Assembly (NCBI RefSeq): GCF_036967205.1
Contig: NZ_CP146022.1
Span: 2,914,001 to 2,978,000 of the forward strand
Reading direction: 5' to 3'
DNA length: 64,000 nt
From: Streptomyces sp. Q6
GTDB taxonomy: Bacteria; Actinomycetota; Actinomycetes; Streptomycetales; Streptomycetaceae
The notes below the pieces were generated by a model. The model was not told the DNA's origin. It searched no databases and worked only from the letters and a program-made list of their open reading frames with translations. Both the position numbers and the translations under genes were made by a program. Positions 11,478 through 20,448 of this stretch are shown here, one piece after another. Positions within the stretch are counted from its first letter, which is position 1. Each line of letters begins with the position of its first letter.

Positions 11478-12764
11478 CTACGCCGACTTCTGCTCGCCGC
11501 CGCCCGTGCCGCGCGCATCCCGCGGAATCAGCGTCGGGTTCACGTTCGAGTGAACGGCCTCCGCTGTGATGACGACGCGGGCGACGTCCTTGCGGGACGG
11601 GACCTCGTACATCACCGACTGGAGGACTTCCTCCATGATGGCGCGCAGGCCGCGGGCGCCGGTGCGGCGCAGGATCGCCTGGTCGGCGATGGCCTCCAGG
11701 GCCTCGCGCTCGAAGTCCAGCTCCACGCCGTCGAGTTCGAAGAGGCGCTGGTACTGCTTCACCAGGGCGTTGCGCGGCTCGACGAGGATCTGGAGGAGGG
11801 CTTCGCGGTCCAGGTTGTGGACCGAGGTGATGACGGGGAGACGGCCGATGAACTCCGGGATCATCCCGAACTTCACCAGGTCCTCCGGCATGACCTCCTG
11901 GAACTGGTCCTTCTCCTCCAGCTCGCGCTTGGAGTGGATCGTCGCGCCGAAGCCGATGCCCTTGGCGCCGGACCGCGACTCGATGATCTTCTCCAGACCG
12001 GCGAAGGCTCCGCCCACGATGAACAGCACGTTCGTCGTGTCGATCTGGATGAACTCCTGGTGCGGGTGCTTGCGTCCGCCCTGCGGCGGGACGGAGGCGG
12101 TGGTGCCCTCGAGGATCTTCAGGAGGGCCTGCTGGACACCCTCGCCGCTGACATCGCGGGTGATCGACGGGTTCTCGGACTTCCGAGCCACCTTGTCGAT
12201 CTCGTCGATGTAGATGATCCCGGTCTCGGCCTTCTTGACGTCGTAGTCGGCCGCCTGGATCAGCTTCAGGAGGATGTTCTCGACGTCCTCGCCGACGTAG
12301 CCCGCCTCGGTGAGCGCCGTCGCGTCCGCGATCGCGAACGGGACGTTCAGCATCCGGGCGAGCGTCTGGGCGAGCAGCGTCTTGCCCGAGCCCGTGGGGC
12401 CGAGCAGCAGGATGTTGGACTTCGCGAGTTCGATCGCGTCCTCGCGGCTCGCCGCTCCGCCGTTCTCGCCGGCCTGGACGCGCTTGTAGTGGTTGTAGAC
12501 CGCCACGGAGAGCGCCTTCTTGGCGGCCTCCTGGCCCACGACGTAACCCTCGAGGAATTCATAGATCTCGCGCGGCTTCGGGAGTTCCTCCCACCGCACT
12601 TCGCTCGTCTCGGCGAGCTCTTCCTCGATGATCTCGTTGCAGAGGTCGATGCACTCGTCGCAGATGTATACACCGGGACCTGCGATGAGCTTCTTGACCT
12701 GCTTCTGGCTCTTGCCACAGAACGAGCACTTGAGCAGATCGCCGCCGTCACCGATGCGTGCCAC
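11478..12764 (-). CDS. clpX: ATP-dependent Clp protease ATP-binding subunit ClpX
   Basis: 428 residues from the GTG at 12764, preceded by GGGGAAG; this matches the usual Streptomyces ClpX length. N-terminal zinc-binding domain CSFCGKSQ...[10 protein letters not shown] (residues 14-40). Walker [15 protein letters not shown] near residue 123, Walker [15 protein letters not shown], sensor/arginine-finger region [13 protein letters not shown]-like, and the ClpP-docking IGF loop as KGIGFGA near residue 265. ClpX is the AAA+ unfoldase that recognises tagged substrates and feeds them to ClpP1P2. It has the same orientation as clpP2/clpP1 but is separated from them by 156 bp carrying a palindrome, so it may have its own promoter. 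Confidence 0.98.
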   Translation of the reverse strand: MARIGDGGDLLKCSFCGKSQKQVKKLIAGPGVYICDECIDLCNEIIEEELAETSEVRWEELPKPREIYEFLEGYVVGQEAAKKALSVAVYNHYKRVQAGENGGAASREDAIELAKSNILLLGPTGSGKTLLAQTLARMLNVPFAIADATALTEAGYVGEDVENILLKLIQAADYDVKKAETGIIYIDEIDKVARKSENPSITRDVSGEGVQQALLKILEGTTASVPPQGGRKHPHQEFIQIDTTNVLFIVGGAFAGLEKIIESRSGAKGIGFGATIHSKRELEEKDQFQEVMPEDLVKFGMIPEFIGRLPVITSVHNLDREALLQILVEPRNALVKQYQRLFELDGVELDFEREALEAIADQAILRRTGARGLRAIMEEVLQSVMYEVPSRKDVARVVITAEAVHSNVNPTLIPRDARGTGGGEQKSA

Positions 12765-12865
12765 GAGGTGCTTCCCCTTCGCCTGGGAGACGCCACGTTC
12801 AGCGGCTCCTGGTGCCTGTATCCGACGGTACCTTGCCGGGCCCCCCGTTCGGGCCCCCCTTGGCA

Positions 12866-12887
12866 CGGTTCACTTTGACGTGAACCG
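12866..12887. promoter_or_regulatory. 8-bp palindrome between clpP2 and clpX
   Basis: CGGTTCAC-TTTGAC-GTGAACCG, perfect 8-bp arms, about 100 bp upstream of the clpX start. It could be an operator for clpX or an attenuating hairpin after clpP2. The core GTTCAC-N6-GTGAAC recurs at 11538 inside clpX. Confidence 0.5.
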
Positions 12888-12920
12888 CGCCATGGGGATG
12901 GCAGACGATACAGCCCGTGC

Positions 12921-13580
12921 TTACGCGATCGCCTCGTTGTTCATCTTGCGGGTCGAGATGATCTGGTCGACCAGGCCGTACGCGAGCGCGTCCTCGGCCG
13001 TCAGGATCTTGTCACGCTCGATGTCGTCACGGATCTTCTCGATCGGCGTCGTCGAGTGCTTGGCCAGCATCTCTTCCAGCTGCGTACGCATCCGGATGAT
13101 CTCGTTGGCCGCGATCTCCAGGTCGGAGAGCTGCTCACGACCGGTGCCGCCGGAGGGCTGGTGGATCAGCACGCGGGCGTTCGGCAGGGCCATGCGCTTG
13201 CCCGGCGTACCGGCGGCGAGCAGGACGGCGGCCGCGGAGGACGCCTGGCCCATGCAGACCGTCTGGATGTCCGGCTTCACGAACTGCATCGTGTCGTAGA
13301 TGGCCGTGAGGGCCGTGAACGAGCCACCGGGGCTGTTGATGTAGATGGAGATGTCGCGGTCCGGGTCCATCGACTCCAGGCACAGCAGCTGCGCCATGAC
13401 GTCGTTGGCGGACGCGTCGTCGATCTGCACGCCGAGGAAGATCACGCGCTCCTCGAAGAGCTTCGCGTACGGGTCGTACTCACGCACGCCCTGCGAGGTG
13501 CGCTCGACGAAGCGCGGGATCACGTAGCGGTTGTCGACCTGCGGGCCCTGGTACAGGCCGCTGCCGGGGAGGTTGTTCAT
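12921..13580 (-). CDS. clpP2: ATP-dependent Clp protease proteolytic subunit ClpP2
   Basis: 219 residues from the ATG at 13580 ([13 protein letters not shown]). Serine peptidase of the ClpP family: oxyanion strand [19 protein letters not shown], nucleophile Ser in [14 protein letters not shown], catalytic His in [10 protein letters not shown], and Asp near DDIERDK. The N-terminal extension before [11 protein letters not shown] is typical of ClpP2 in actinobacteria and is probably processed. It pairs with ClpP1 in a two-ring barrel. The gene starts 62 bases after clpP1 and is likely co-transcribed with it. Confidence 0.97.
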   Translation of the reverse strand: MNNLPGSGLYQGPQVDNRYVIPRFVERTSQGVREYDPYAKLFEERVIFLGVQIDDASANDVMAQLLCLESMDPDRDISIYINSPGGSFTALTAIYDTMQFVKPDIQTVCMGQASSAAAVLLAAGTPGKRMALPNARVLIHQPSGGTGREQLSDLEIAANEIIRMRTQLEEMLAKHSTTPIEKIRDDIERDKILTAEDALAYGLVDQIISTRKMNNEAIA

Positions 13581-13642
13581 GGTCGGTGTTCCGTCCTGGT
13601 GAGGGTGGGCTGGGTGGCTGTGCCGGGGGGTGATCGTGACGA

Positions 13643-14260
13643 TCAGGCCCCGGTACCGCCGCCGCCCGGAACGCCCGTAGCGGCAGTGATGATCTCGTCG
13701 ATGAGGCCGTATTCCTTGGCTTCCTCGGCCGTGTACCAACGGTCGCGGTCACCGTCACGGATGATCGTCTCGATGGTCTGGCCGGAGTGCTCGGCCGTGA
13801 TCCTCGCCATGCGCTGCTTCGTACGGAGCAGGTACTCGGCCTGGATCTTGACGTCGGAGGCGGTACCGCCGATGCCGGCGGAGCCCTGGTGCATCAGGAT
13901 GTCGGTGTTCGGGAGCGCGAAGCGCTTGCCCGCGGAGCCGCCGGTCAGCAGGAACTGGCCCATCGAGGCGGCCATGCCCATGCCGATGGTGACGACGTCG
14001 TTCGGGATGTACTGCATGGTGTCGTAGATCGCCATGCCGGCCGTCACCGAGCCACCGGGGCTGTTGATGTAGAGGAAGATGTCCTTGTCCGGGTCGGCGG
14101 CCAGGAGCAGCATCTGCGCGGTGATCTTGTTGGCGATGTCGTCGTCGACCTGCTGGCCGAGGAAGATGATCCGCTCGCCGAGCAGCCGGTTGTAGACATG
14201 GTCGCCGAGGCCACCGCCGATGGACGGCTCTCCGGCGGCGGAAGGCATCTGAATCGTCAC
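13643..14260 (-). CDS. clpP1: ATP-dependent Clp protease proteolytic subunit ClpP1
   Basis: 205 residues from the ATG at 14260. ClpP motifs: [20 protein letters not shown], nucleophile in [13 protein letters not shown], His in [17 protein letters not shown], Asp in [16 protein letters not shown]. The Gly-rich tail ([10 protein letters not shown]) is unusual but has been seen in actinobacterial ClpP1. First gene of the clpP1-clpP2 operon, 143 bp downstream of a ClgR-type site, which is consistent with the known ClgR control of this operon in Streptomyces. Confidence 0.97.
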   Translation of the reverse strand: MTIQMPSAAGEPSIGGGLGDHVYNRLLGERIIFLGQQVDDDIANKITAQMLLLAADPDKDIFLYINSPGGSVTAGMAIYDTMQYIPNDVVTIGMGMAASMGQFLLTGGSAGKRFALPNTDILMHQGSAGIGGTASDVKIQAEYLLRTKQRMARITAEHSGQTIETIIRDGDRDRWYTAEEAKEYGLIDEIITAATGVPGGGGTGA

Positions 14261-14402
14261 GTATCCACCTGCTCGTCTCTGACGGCTACGCGCCGTCTCG
14301 CGTCTCTAACTGAGGCCGGGGCCCTCGCTCGGGGACTCCCCTGCCCTCGTATTCATGGACCCTAACGCGCGGGTCCCTCAGGAGAATCCCGCAGAAGGAA
14401 CT

Positions 14403-14416
14403 GTTCGCTGTGAGCG
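14403..14416 (-). promoter_or_regulatory. ClgR-type operator upstream of clpP1
   Basis: GTTCGC-TGTGA-GCG is an exact match to the GTTCGC-N5-GCG motif described for the Streptomyces activator ClgR. It lies in the clpP1 promoter region, 143 bp before the start codon. The motif identity rests on established knowledge; actual use here is inferred. Confidence 0.7.
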
Positions 14417-14468
14417 CAGGGTGCGCGGCACGGGGCGCGCACAGCGGCGCGAGCGGCCAGGACGGCGC

Positions 14469-14504
14469 GAAGGCCCCCGGGACCGGGGTCCCGGGGGCCT
14501 TCGC
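14469..14504. terminator. tig terminator
   Basis: Stem GAAGGCCCCCGGGACC / GGTCCCGGGGGCCTTC with a short loop, immediately after the tig stop codon on the minus strand. Confidence 0.9.
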
Positions 14505-14519
14505 GAGGCGCTACGGAGA

Positions 14520-15902
14520 TCAGGCCTCCGTCGACTCCTCGGTCTCCGCGGACTTCTCCGCCTGCTCCTCAGCGGCAGGGGTCTCGTCCTCGTCGTCCTC
14601 GAGGTCGACGATCTCGCCGTTGGTGTCCTTGACGGTGGCGGCCTCGACGACCACGGCAAGGGCCTTGCCGCGGGCGACCTCGCCGACCAGCATCGGGACC
14701 TGGCCGCCCTCGACGACCGCCTGGGCGAACTGGTCGGGGGACATGCCGGAGGAAGCGGCGCGACGCATGAGGTGCTCGGTGAGCTCCTCCTGGTTCACGT
14801 TCAGCTTCTCCTTGTTGACGAGCTCGTCGAGGACGAACTGCGTCTTGATGCCCTTGACGGCCTGCTCGCGCGTCTCGGCGTCGAACTCCTCGACCGTCTT
14901 GCCCTGGATCTCGAGGTACTTCTCGATGTCCAGGCCCATCTGGCCGAGCTGGTGGTGCTCCAGGTTGTGCTTGCGGGTCTGGACCTCGTCCTCGAGCAGC
15001 TTCTCGGGAACGGGGACCTCGACCAGCTCGAGCAGCTTCTCCAGGACGCGCTCCTGGGCCTGCGTGGCCTGGTCGTACTGCTTCATGTTCTCGAGGCGCT
15101 TGCGGCTGTCGGCCTTCAGCTCGTCGAGGGTGTCGAACTCGGAGGCGAGCTGGGCGAACTCGTCGTCCAGGGCCGGGAGTTCACGGGCGGCGACCTGGGT
15201 GACCTTGACGGTGACCTCGGCCTCCTTGCCCTCGGCCGAGCCGCCCTTCAGCTCGGAGGTGAAGGTGGCCTCGCCACCGGCCTCCAGGCCCTTCACGGCC
15301 TCGTCGATGCCGTCGAGGAGCTCACCGGAGCCGATGGTGTAGGAGACGCCGGACGCGACGCCGTCCTCCAGGACCTCGCCCTCGACCTTGGCCTCCAGGT
15401 CGATCGTCACGACGTCGCCGTCCTCGGCGGCACGCTCGACGGGGGAGGTCGAGGCGAAGCGGTCGCGCAGCTGCTCGACCGACTTCTCGACGTCCTCGTC
15501 GCTGACCTCGACGGCGTCCACCTCGACCTCGATGCCGGAGTAGTCCGGGATCTCGATGGCCGGGCGGATGTCGACCTCGGCGGTGAAGTTCAGCGTCTCG
15601 CCGTCCTTCAGCTCCGTGATGTCGACCTCGGGCTGGCCGAGGACGTTGAGCTCCGCCTCGTTGACGGCCTCGGTGTAGAACTTCGGAAGCGCGTCGTTGA
15701 CGGCCTCTTCCAGCACCGCACCGCGGCCGAAGCGCTGGTCGATGACGCGGGCCGGGATCTTGCCCTTGCGGAAGCCCTTCACCGTGACCTGCTGGTTGAT
15801 CTTCTTGTACGCCGCGTCGAGGCTGTCCTTGAGCTCCTCGAAGGGCACCTCGATGCTGAGCCGAACCCGGGTCGGGTTCAGGGTCTCCACGGCGCTCTTC
15901 AC
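14520..15902 (-). CDS. tig: Trigger factor (ribosome-associated chaperone, PPIase)
   Basis: 460 residues from the GTG at 15902, placed ten bases after AAGGAG; the open frame continues upstream but overlaps the tRNA-Pro and is not coding. Domains: N-terminal ribosome-binding domain with the signature [11 protein letters not shown] (residues 43-53), FKBP-type PPIase domain (about 155-240, [13 protein letters not shown] to TFTSELKGG), and a C-terminal chaperone helix region ending in an acidic Glu/Asp-rich tail ([13 protein letters not shown]). It folds nascent chains at the ribosome exit. Located just upstream of clpP1P2 as in most bacteria. Confidence 0.97.
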   Translation of the reverse strand: MKSAVETLNPTRVRLSIEVPFEELKDSLDAAYKKINQQVTVKGFRKGKIPARVIDQRFGRGAVLEEAVNDALPKFYTEAVNEAELNVLGQPEVDITELKDGETLNFTAEVDIRPAIEIPDYSGIEVEVDAVEVSDEDVEKSVEQLRDRFASTSPVERAAEDGDVVTIDLEAKVEGEVLEDGVASGVSYTIGSGELLDGIDEAVKGLEAGGEATFTSELKGGSAEGKEAEVTVKVTQVAARELPALDDEFAQLASEFDTLDELKADSRKRLENMKQYDQATQAQERVLEKLLELVEVPVPEKLLEDEVQTRKHNLEHHQLGQMGLDIEKYLEIQGKTVEEFDAETREQAVKGIKTQFVLDELVNKEKLNVNQEELTEHLMRRAASSGMSPDQFAQAVVEGGQVPMLVGEVARGKALAVVVEAATVKDTNGEIVDLEDDEDETPAAEEQAEKSAETEESTEA

Positions 15903-16074
15903 GGTTCGGTCTCCTTGGGGGCTGACTTCTTGGGTTCTGCCCGGCAGAGAGACACACGGGCATGCAGCTTGCATAGTAACGGCACGCCGCAGCACACCCA
16001 CAATGCGATCTTGGTTCCCGGTTCGGTGAAGAGGCCCGGAGGCGGTCGGCGGCTGCTCGCCGCGACGACAACGC

Positions 16075-16151
16075 TGGTCGGGGTGGCGGGATTTGAACCC
16101 ACGGCCTTCCGCTCCCAAAGCGGACGCGCTACCAAGCTGCGCCACACCCCG
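16075..16151 (-). tRNA. tRNA-Pro(UGG), CCA encoded
   Basis: Read on the minus strand: acceptor CGGGGTG pairs with CACCCCG, D arm GCGCAGCTTGGTAGCGC, anticodon stem TCCGC/GCGGA with loop TTTGGGA (anticodon TGG), T arm GTGGGTTCAAATCCCGC, discriminator A, then genomic CCA. The acceptor, anticodon and T stems are fully paired. Confidence 0.97.
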
Positions 16152-16302
16152 TCGGTGCGACACGTAGGGTACATGCCCGCAGGCGGTGCGGCCCCCGCAT
16201 TGCGGGGCCCTCGACGGGGCGCGGCAATGGGGTGTGCGAAGCGGCCCCGGGACCGGCTACGATGCCTGCGTGCCGTGGTCCCCGAGCTGCGGCGCGGTAC
16301 GT

Positions 16303-16376
16303 GCGGGCGTAGCTCAATGGTAGAGCCCTAGTCTTCCAAACTAGCTACGCGGGTTCGATTCCCGTCGCCCGCTCCA
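16303..16376 (+). tRNA. tRNA-Gly(UCC), CCA encoded
   Basis: Acceptor GCGGGCG pairs with CGCCCGC, D arm AGCTCAATGGTAGAGC, anticodon stem CTAGT/ACTAG with loop CTTCCAA (anticodon TCC), T arm CGGGTTCGATTCCCG, discriminator T, then CCA. Short variable loop. It is divergent from tRNA-Pro, 151 bp away. Confidence 0.97.
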
Positions 16377-16380
16377 TAGA

Positions 16381-16424
16381 GCTCAGGGCCAGGTCAGAGG
16401 AAGTTTCCTCGATCTGGCCCTGAG
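16381..16424 (+). terminator. Long hairpin after tRNA-Gly
   Basis: CTCAGGGCCAG pairs with CTGGCCCTGAG around an inner GAGGAA-GT-TTCCTC stem, followed by TGTTTTCC. It fits a terminator for the tRNA and, in reverse, for the converging GAF-ANTAR gene. Confidence 0.8.
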
Positions 16425-16451
16425 TGTTTTCCGGGGCGGACGGCGATGCCG

Positions 16452-17225
16452 TCAGTGCTGGTCCGTGAGGACGGCGTGGGGGTCGATGCTGCGGCCGACC
16501 AGAGCGTGGGCGGTGTCCAGGAGACGCCCGCCGTTGTGGCGGCTGTAGACGCGCAGGGCGGCGAGGGCGTCGGCGAGCGGCAGGTCGCCGTACTCGGCCA
16601 GCATGCCCTGGGCGATCTCCACCGTGGACTTGGCCGCGAGGGCGGCCTCGACCTGGCGCAGGACGTCGGTGGGCCGCGCGGACTCGGGGCTCCACTGGTA
16701 CAGGGCGATGGCCCCGACGTCCGCGAGGGCCTGCGCCACCCGGAGCTCGGCGGGCGAGCGGCCGCCGGGCCGGGCGCAGAGCAGGTTGATCGCGCCGATC
16801 GTCTGGTGGTTGACGCGCAGCGGCAGGGCGTGGGTCGCGCGGAAGCCGGACCGCACGGCGAGCGGTGCCATCCGGGGCCAGCGCCCCTCGCTGGACGTGA
16901 GGTCGGGGACGTCGACGGCGGTGTCGCTGCGGTAGCAGTCGAGGCAGGGGCCCTCGCCGGCCTGGAGCTCGAACAGCTCGTGCAGGCCCGTGCCCTCGTC
17001 GGTGACGGCGACGGTGCGCAGGGTGCCGCGGAGGGTGGCCACCATCACCCCGGCCGCGTCCGCGCCACTGAACTCCAGGACCCGGCCGACCAGCCGGTCG
17101 AGGAGGACCACGGGATCGACGTCTCTGGCGAGGCTGTCGGCAAGCTCGACGAATGCCTCGGCGAGCTGCTCATCGCGGTCCATGCCTGTCACCGTCTCTC
17201 GTCCTGAGTGCTGCGCGTGCTCCAT
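16452..17225 (-). CDS. GAF-ANTAR domain antiterminator protein (second of pair)
   Basis: 257 residues from ATG 17225 (nine bases after the upstream stop, probably coupled) or 243 from ATG 17183. GAF sensor domain about residues 30-180 (VLLDRLVGRVLEFSGADAAG to HQTIGAINLLCA), with one Cys pair CLDC. ANTAR RNA-binding three-helix module about 190-250 (STVEIAQGMLAEYGDLPLAD...HNGGRLLDTAHALV). ANTAR proteins bind dual-hairpin RNA and prevent termination; the GAF ligand is unknown. It follows another GAF-ANTAR gene directly, so the two may form a heteromeric regulator. Confidence 0.85.
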   Translation of the reverse strand: MEHAQHSGRETVTGMDRDEQLAEAFVELADSLARDVDPVVLLDRLVGRVLEFSGADAAGVMVATLRGTLRTVAVTDEGTGLHELFELQAGEGPCLDCYRSDTAVDVPDLTSSEGRWPRMAPLAVRSGFRATHALPLRVNHQTIGAINLLCARPGGRSPAELRVAQALADVGAIALYQWSPESARPTDVLRQVEAALAAKSTVEIAQGMLAEYGDLPLADALAALRVYSRHNGGRLLDTAHALVGRSIDPHAVLTDQH

Positions 17226-17233
17226 ACGTCCGG

Positions 17234-18013
17234 TCACTGTTCCTGATCGTCCTCGGGGCGAAAGCGCAGCGAACGTGCCACGACGTCGCGCGCCACTTCC
17301 GTCACGCTGCGGCCCTGGGCGAAGGCCCGCGCCCGCAGTCTGTCCAGCGCCTGCTCCGCACTGCCGGAGAGCTGGATCATCACCATGCCCACAGCCTGGT
17401 GGACTTCCGCATGATCGGCTTCGGCCGCCTCCACCCATGACGCTACGCCCTCGTCGCCCTCACCCCAGGGGATGCCGTTCCGGGTCGGCAGCTTGAGGAC
17501 GGCGAAGGTGATCGCGTCCCGCAGCAGCAGCGCGGCGTGCGTGTCCCGCTCGGACAGCGGTCCGGCGTTCCTGCTGTACAGGTCGAGGGTGCCGATCGTG
17601 AGGCCGCCGGCGCCGAGCGGCAGCGAGAAGACGGCCCGCACGCCGAGGTCCACGGCCTGGTGGGCGAAGACCGGCCAGCGCCGGGCGTCCGGGCCGCCGG
17701 CCAGGTCGTCGGCCAGCACCGGCGCGGCCAGGATCGACGCGATCCGGCACGGCCCGTCGCCGAGGGTGTACTGGGCCTCCGCCAGGCGTGCCGCGATGTC
17801 GTCGCTGGCGTACCACAGGGCGTGGGTCATCCCGCCCGTGGACAGGGAGACGGAGGCGCCGCTCACGGGCAGCAGCTCGGTGCAGGCCCGGCACAGGGCC
17901 GCGGGTGCCTCCTCGGCGCTCACCGCCTGCTGGGTCACCGCCCTCAGCGCGTCCGCGAGGTGGCGGATGCGCGCCTCTTCGGGCCCTCCGTCCGGGGACT
18001 GCTCGGCCTGCAT
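17234..18013 (-). CDS. GAF-ANTAR domain antiterminator protein (first of pair)
   Basis: 259 residues from ATG 18013, with GGGAGG upstream; the frame stays open further upstream without conserved sequence. GAF domain about residues 35-170 (CRACTELLPVSGASVSLSTG to GGLTIGTLDLYS). ANTAR about 195-250 with HQAVGMVMIQLSGSAEQALD and GRSVTEVARDVVARSLRF. It shares architecture but limited sequence with the downstream gene, so it is an old duplication. Such proteins regulate at the level of nascent RNA. Its targets are not visible here. Confidence 0.85.
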   Translation of the reverse strand: MQAEQSPDGGPEEARIRHLADALRAVTQQAVSAEEAPAALCRACTELLPVSGASVSLSTGGMTHALWYASDDIAARLAEAQYTLGDGPCRIASILAAPVLADDLAGGPDARRWPVFAHQAVDLGVRAVFSLPLGAGGLTIGTLDLYSRNAGPLSERDTHAALLLRDAITFAVLKLPTRNGIPWGEGDEGVASWVEAAEADHAEVHQAVGMVMIQLSGSAEQALDRLRARAFAQGRSVTEVARDVVARSLRFRPEDDQEQ

Positions 18014-18410
18014 CGCTGCCACCTCCCGCCGGTCCCGCGCCGCCGTTCCACATGATCCACGGTCGTCCCGCGCACGGCGCACGGCGCCGCGTCCGCGGCG
18101 CCGGAACACGTCCCGGGGTGGCGAGAACGTCTCGCTCCGCCGGATCGGGTGAAGTCGGCAGAAGTCGCGAGAACCGGTGGGCAAACTACCGACGCGCCAC
18201 GAAGCGGCCTCTTCTCCGATCGAGTTGACCGGGATCGTGGTCGGTGTCGACATCGAGGACTGGATACGCGGCGCTCCCGGGCTTCCCGCGCTCTGCTCAC
18301 GGATGGCCGCGGCGGTCAGGGAAGCGGTGACATCCGGTCCGGCGTCGTGACGGACCGCGGGCATGGTCGGCCGGGCCGGGGGCTTTCCGCTGTCCCCCCG
18401 GCCTCGGATC

Positions 18411-18614
18411 TCAGAATTTGATCGCGCTGATGCTGTCCGCGACAGAGTTGAGGAAGTTGTTGATCGCGGGCGCCATTCCGGTCGAGGCCAGGAAGAAGCC
18501 GAAGAGCACCGCCACTATGGCGGGCCCCGCCTTGATCGATCCGCCGCGCATCAGCACCACGAGGACGATCGCCAACAACAGCACCACTGACAGCGAAATG
18601 GCCACACTGATCAC
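18411..18614 (-). CDS. 67-residue two-TM membrane micro-protein
   Basis: GTG start at 18614; a second GTG at 18605 has better spacing from AGGG. Two hydrophobic helices: VAISLSVVLLLAIVLVVLMR (residues 4-23) and GPAIVAVLFGFFLASTG (30-46), then an amphipathic tail APAINNFLNSVADSISAIKF. The pattern resembles small membrane proteins found next to transfer genes in actinomycete integrative elements, but no transfer gene is present here. The function is unknown. The 646-bp gene-free stretch begins directly upstream of it. Confidence 0.6.
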   Translation of the reverse strand: MISVAISLSVVLLLAIVLVVLMRGGSIKAGPAIVAVLFGFFLASTGMAPAINNFLNSVADSISAIKF

Positions 18615-19260
18615 ACCCTAGGTCGGTCCGCTCTCCCGGCCCGGGGGGCACAGCCCCGCACACCCCCCGCCAGAACCATCGTGCCACCAACACGGCCTCC
18701 GTATGCGGTCGGTGACGCATCGTCGGCCACGCGTGCGCGAGGGCGCGAGGCCCGCGCACCCTTGGGGCGCATGAGCCGCGCACGTCGGCGGGGGCGCGGG
18801 GGCGTCCGGGACCGCACGGAATTCGGCTTGATCGTTTCTATCGGCGCACATGCGGCCCACACGTGCCCCTCGCATGCCCCACGCATGCCACCCGCGGTTT
18901 TCCCGCGGTTTCTCCTTGAGTGCGACACAGCGAATTCACGAGAATTCGGCGGCTTATTCACGCCGCCCACGATCGCGACCAATCGGGCATCTCTCCGTAG
19001 TCGACTGAGGGTGTTATGCGGCGTTTAAGAGGGATTAGAGGTGCGATAACGGACAGATCGCCAATGAAGGGGCGTCATACGAACCCATGTCAACTTTTTC
19101 GAATCCGGGGTACACGAGGGGCCTAAGGAGGAATCGAGTTGAGGGTTTTACGAAATCCCACAGGCCCCGCTAGGGTGCCTCAGATGTTCCACACTGCCTT
19201 GATCCCCGCCGGCGCAGTGCGGTCCTGGATCGTCCCCCCTTGTTCCTGGTGGGAGGGCCT
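18615..19260. other. 646-bp stretch without a convincing gene
   Basis: The open frames here are low-complexity Arg/Pro-rich shadows. GC content drops visibly from about 18810 onward (GAATTCACGAGAATTC at 18932, TTTAAGAGGGATTAGAGG near 19024). The stretch probably contains the promoters for the acyltransferase gene and for the micro-protein. I see no tRNA, hairpin terminator or repeat unit that explains its length. Confidence 0.6.
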
Positions 19261-20448
19261 GTGACCAACTCGCTGTACCCGCATGGCTCGCACCGCAGCC
19301 CGCTGCCCCCGGCGGCGCGGCCCGCGGACGGAGTCCCCGCCCCCCGAACTCTCCACCCCACCGCTCCCCCGACCCCCGCTCCCGCGTCGGCCCCCGCTCG
19401 GACCGACGCCCCGAAGCCCAAGCAGCGGGACGCGTTCTTCGACAACGCCAAGTACCTGGCCATCGTCTTCGTCGCGATGGGCCACTGCTGGGAGCCCCTG
19501 ACGGACGGCAGTCGTACCGCCGAAGCGCTGTACATGACCGTCTACACGTTCCACATGCCGGCGTTCATCCTCATCTCCGGCTACTTCTCGCGCAGCTTCG
19601 ACATGCGGCCCGACCGGCTGCGGAGGCTGATCACCGGTGTCGCCGTCCCGTACGTCCTGTTCGAGATCGCGTACACCCTCTTCAAGCGGACCGCAGGGGG
19701 CGACCCCTCGTACCCGATCAGCCTGCTCGACCCCTGGTACCTGACCTGGTTCCTGGTCGCGCTGTTCGTGTGGCGGCTGACCACACCGCTGTGGAAGATC
19801 ATCCGCTGGCCGATCCCGGTCGCCGTCGCCGTCGCCGTGCTCGCGTCGGTCTCGCCGGAGCTCGGCGACGACCTGGACCTCCAGCGCGTGCTGCAGTTCC
19901 TGCCCTTCTTCGTGCTCGGTCTGTTCATGAAGCCGGAGCACTTCCAGCTGGTGCGGCGGCGCGAGGTGCGGATCCTGTCCGTGCCGATCGTCCTCGGCGC
20001 GCTCGCCCTCGCGTACTGGGCCGGGCCCCGGATGACGTCCGCGTGGTTCTACCACCGCGACAGCGCGCAGGAGCTCGGTGCCCCGTGGTGGGCCGGTGTC
20101 GTCATGACGCTCGCCCTGTTCGGCTGCTCGATCGTGCTCACCGCGTGCTTCTTCGCATGGGTGCCGCGGCGCAAGATGTGGTTCACGGTGCTCGGCGCCG
20201 GCACCCTGTACGGCTACCTGCTGCACGGGTTCCTGGCGAAGGGCTCGCGCTTCTGGAACTGGTTCGACGCGGACTGGGTCCACACGCCGGCCGGTCAGAT
20301 CGCCGTCACCGTCGTCGCGGCGGCGGTCATCACCGTGCTGTGCACGCCGCCGGTCCAGCGGATCTTCCGGTTCGCCATGGAGCCGAAGATGGAGTGGGCC
20401 TTCAAGAAGGACGCCACCGCGGTGGCACGGGCCCGCGCGCGCACCTAG
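19261..20448 (+). CDS. Membrane acyltransferase (acyltransferase 3 family)
   Basis: 395 residues from the GTG at 19261 with GGGAGGG upstream. A Pro/Ala-rich cytoplasmic head of about 55 residues, then the family start RDAFFDNAKYLAIVFVAMGHCWEPL with the conserved His in the first TM helix, and about ten TM helices to residue 375. Conserved motif TFHMPAFILISGYFSR. The family O-acylates sugars, lipids or antibiotics using acyl-CoA at the membrane. The substrate is not predictable. Tail-to-tail overlap of four bases with the HD-domain gene. Confidence 0.85.
   Translation: MTNSLYPHGSHRSPLPPAARPADGVPAPRTLHPTAPPTPAPASAPARTDAPKPKQRDAFFDNAKYLAIVFVAMGHCWEPLTDGSRTAEALYMTVYTFHMPAFILISGYFSRSFDMRPDRLRRLITGVAVPYVLFEIAYTLFKRTAGGDPSYPISLLDPWYLTWFLVALFVWRLTTPLWKIIRWPIPVAVAVAVLASVSPELGDDLDLQRVLQFLPFFVLGLFMKPEHFQLVRRREVRILSVPIVLGALALAYWAGPRMTSAWFYHRDSAQELGAPWWAGVVMTLALFGCSIVLTACFFAWVPRRKMWFTVLGAGTLYGYLLHGFLAKGSRFWNWFDADWVHTPAGQIAVTVVAAAVITVLCTPPVQRIFRFAMEPKMEWAFKKDATAVARARART

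Noticed and set aside
18681-19028. 115-residue ORF in the gene-free stretch
   Set aside because: Low-complexity Arg/Pro composition, no start site support, and a matching antisense frame; probably not coding.
19060-19120. tRNA-like T-arm sequence TTCGAATCCGGGG near 19109
   Set aside because: No pairing acceptor, D arm or anticodon arm around it; chance resemblance.
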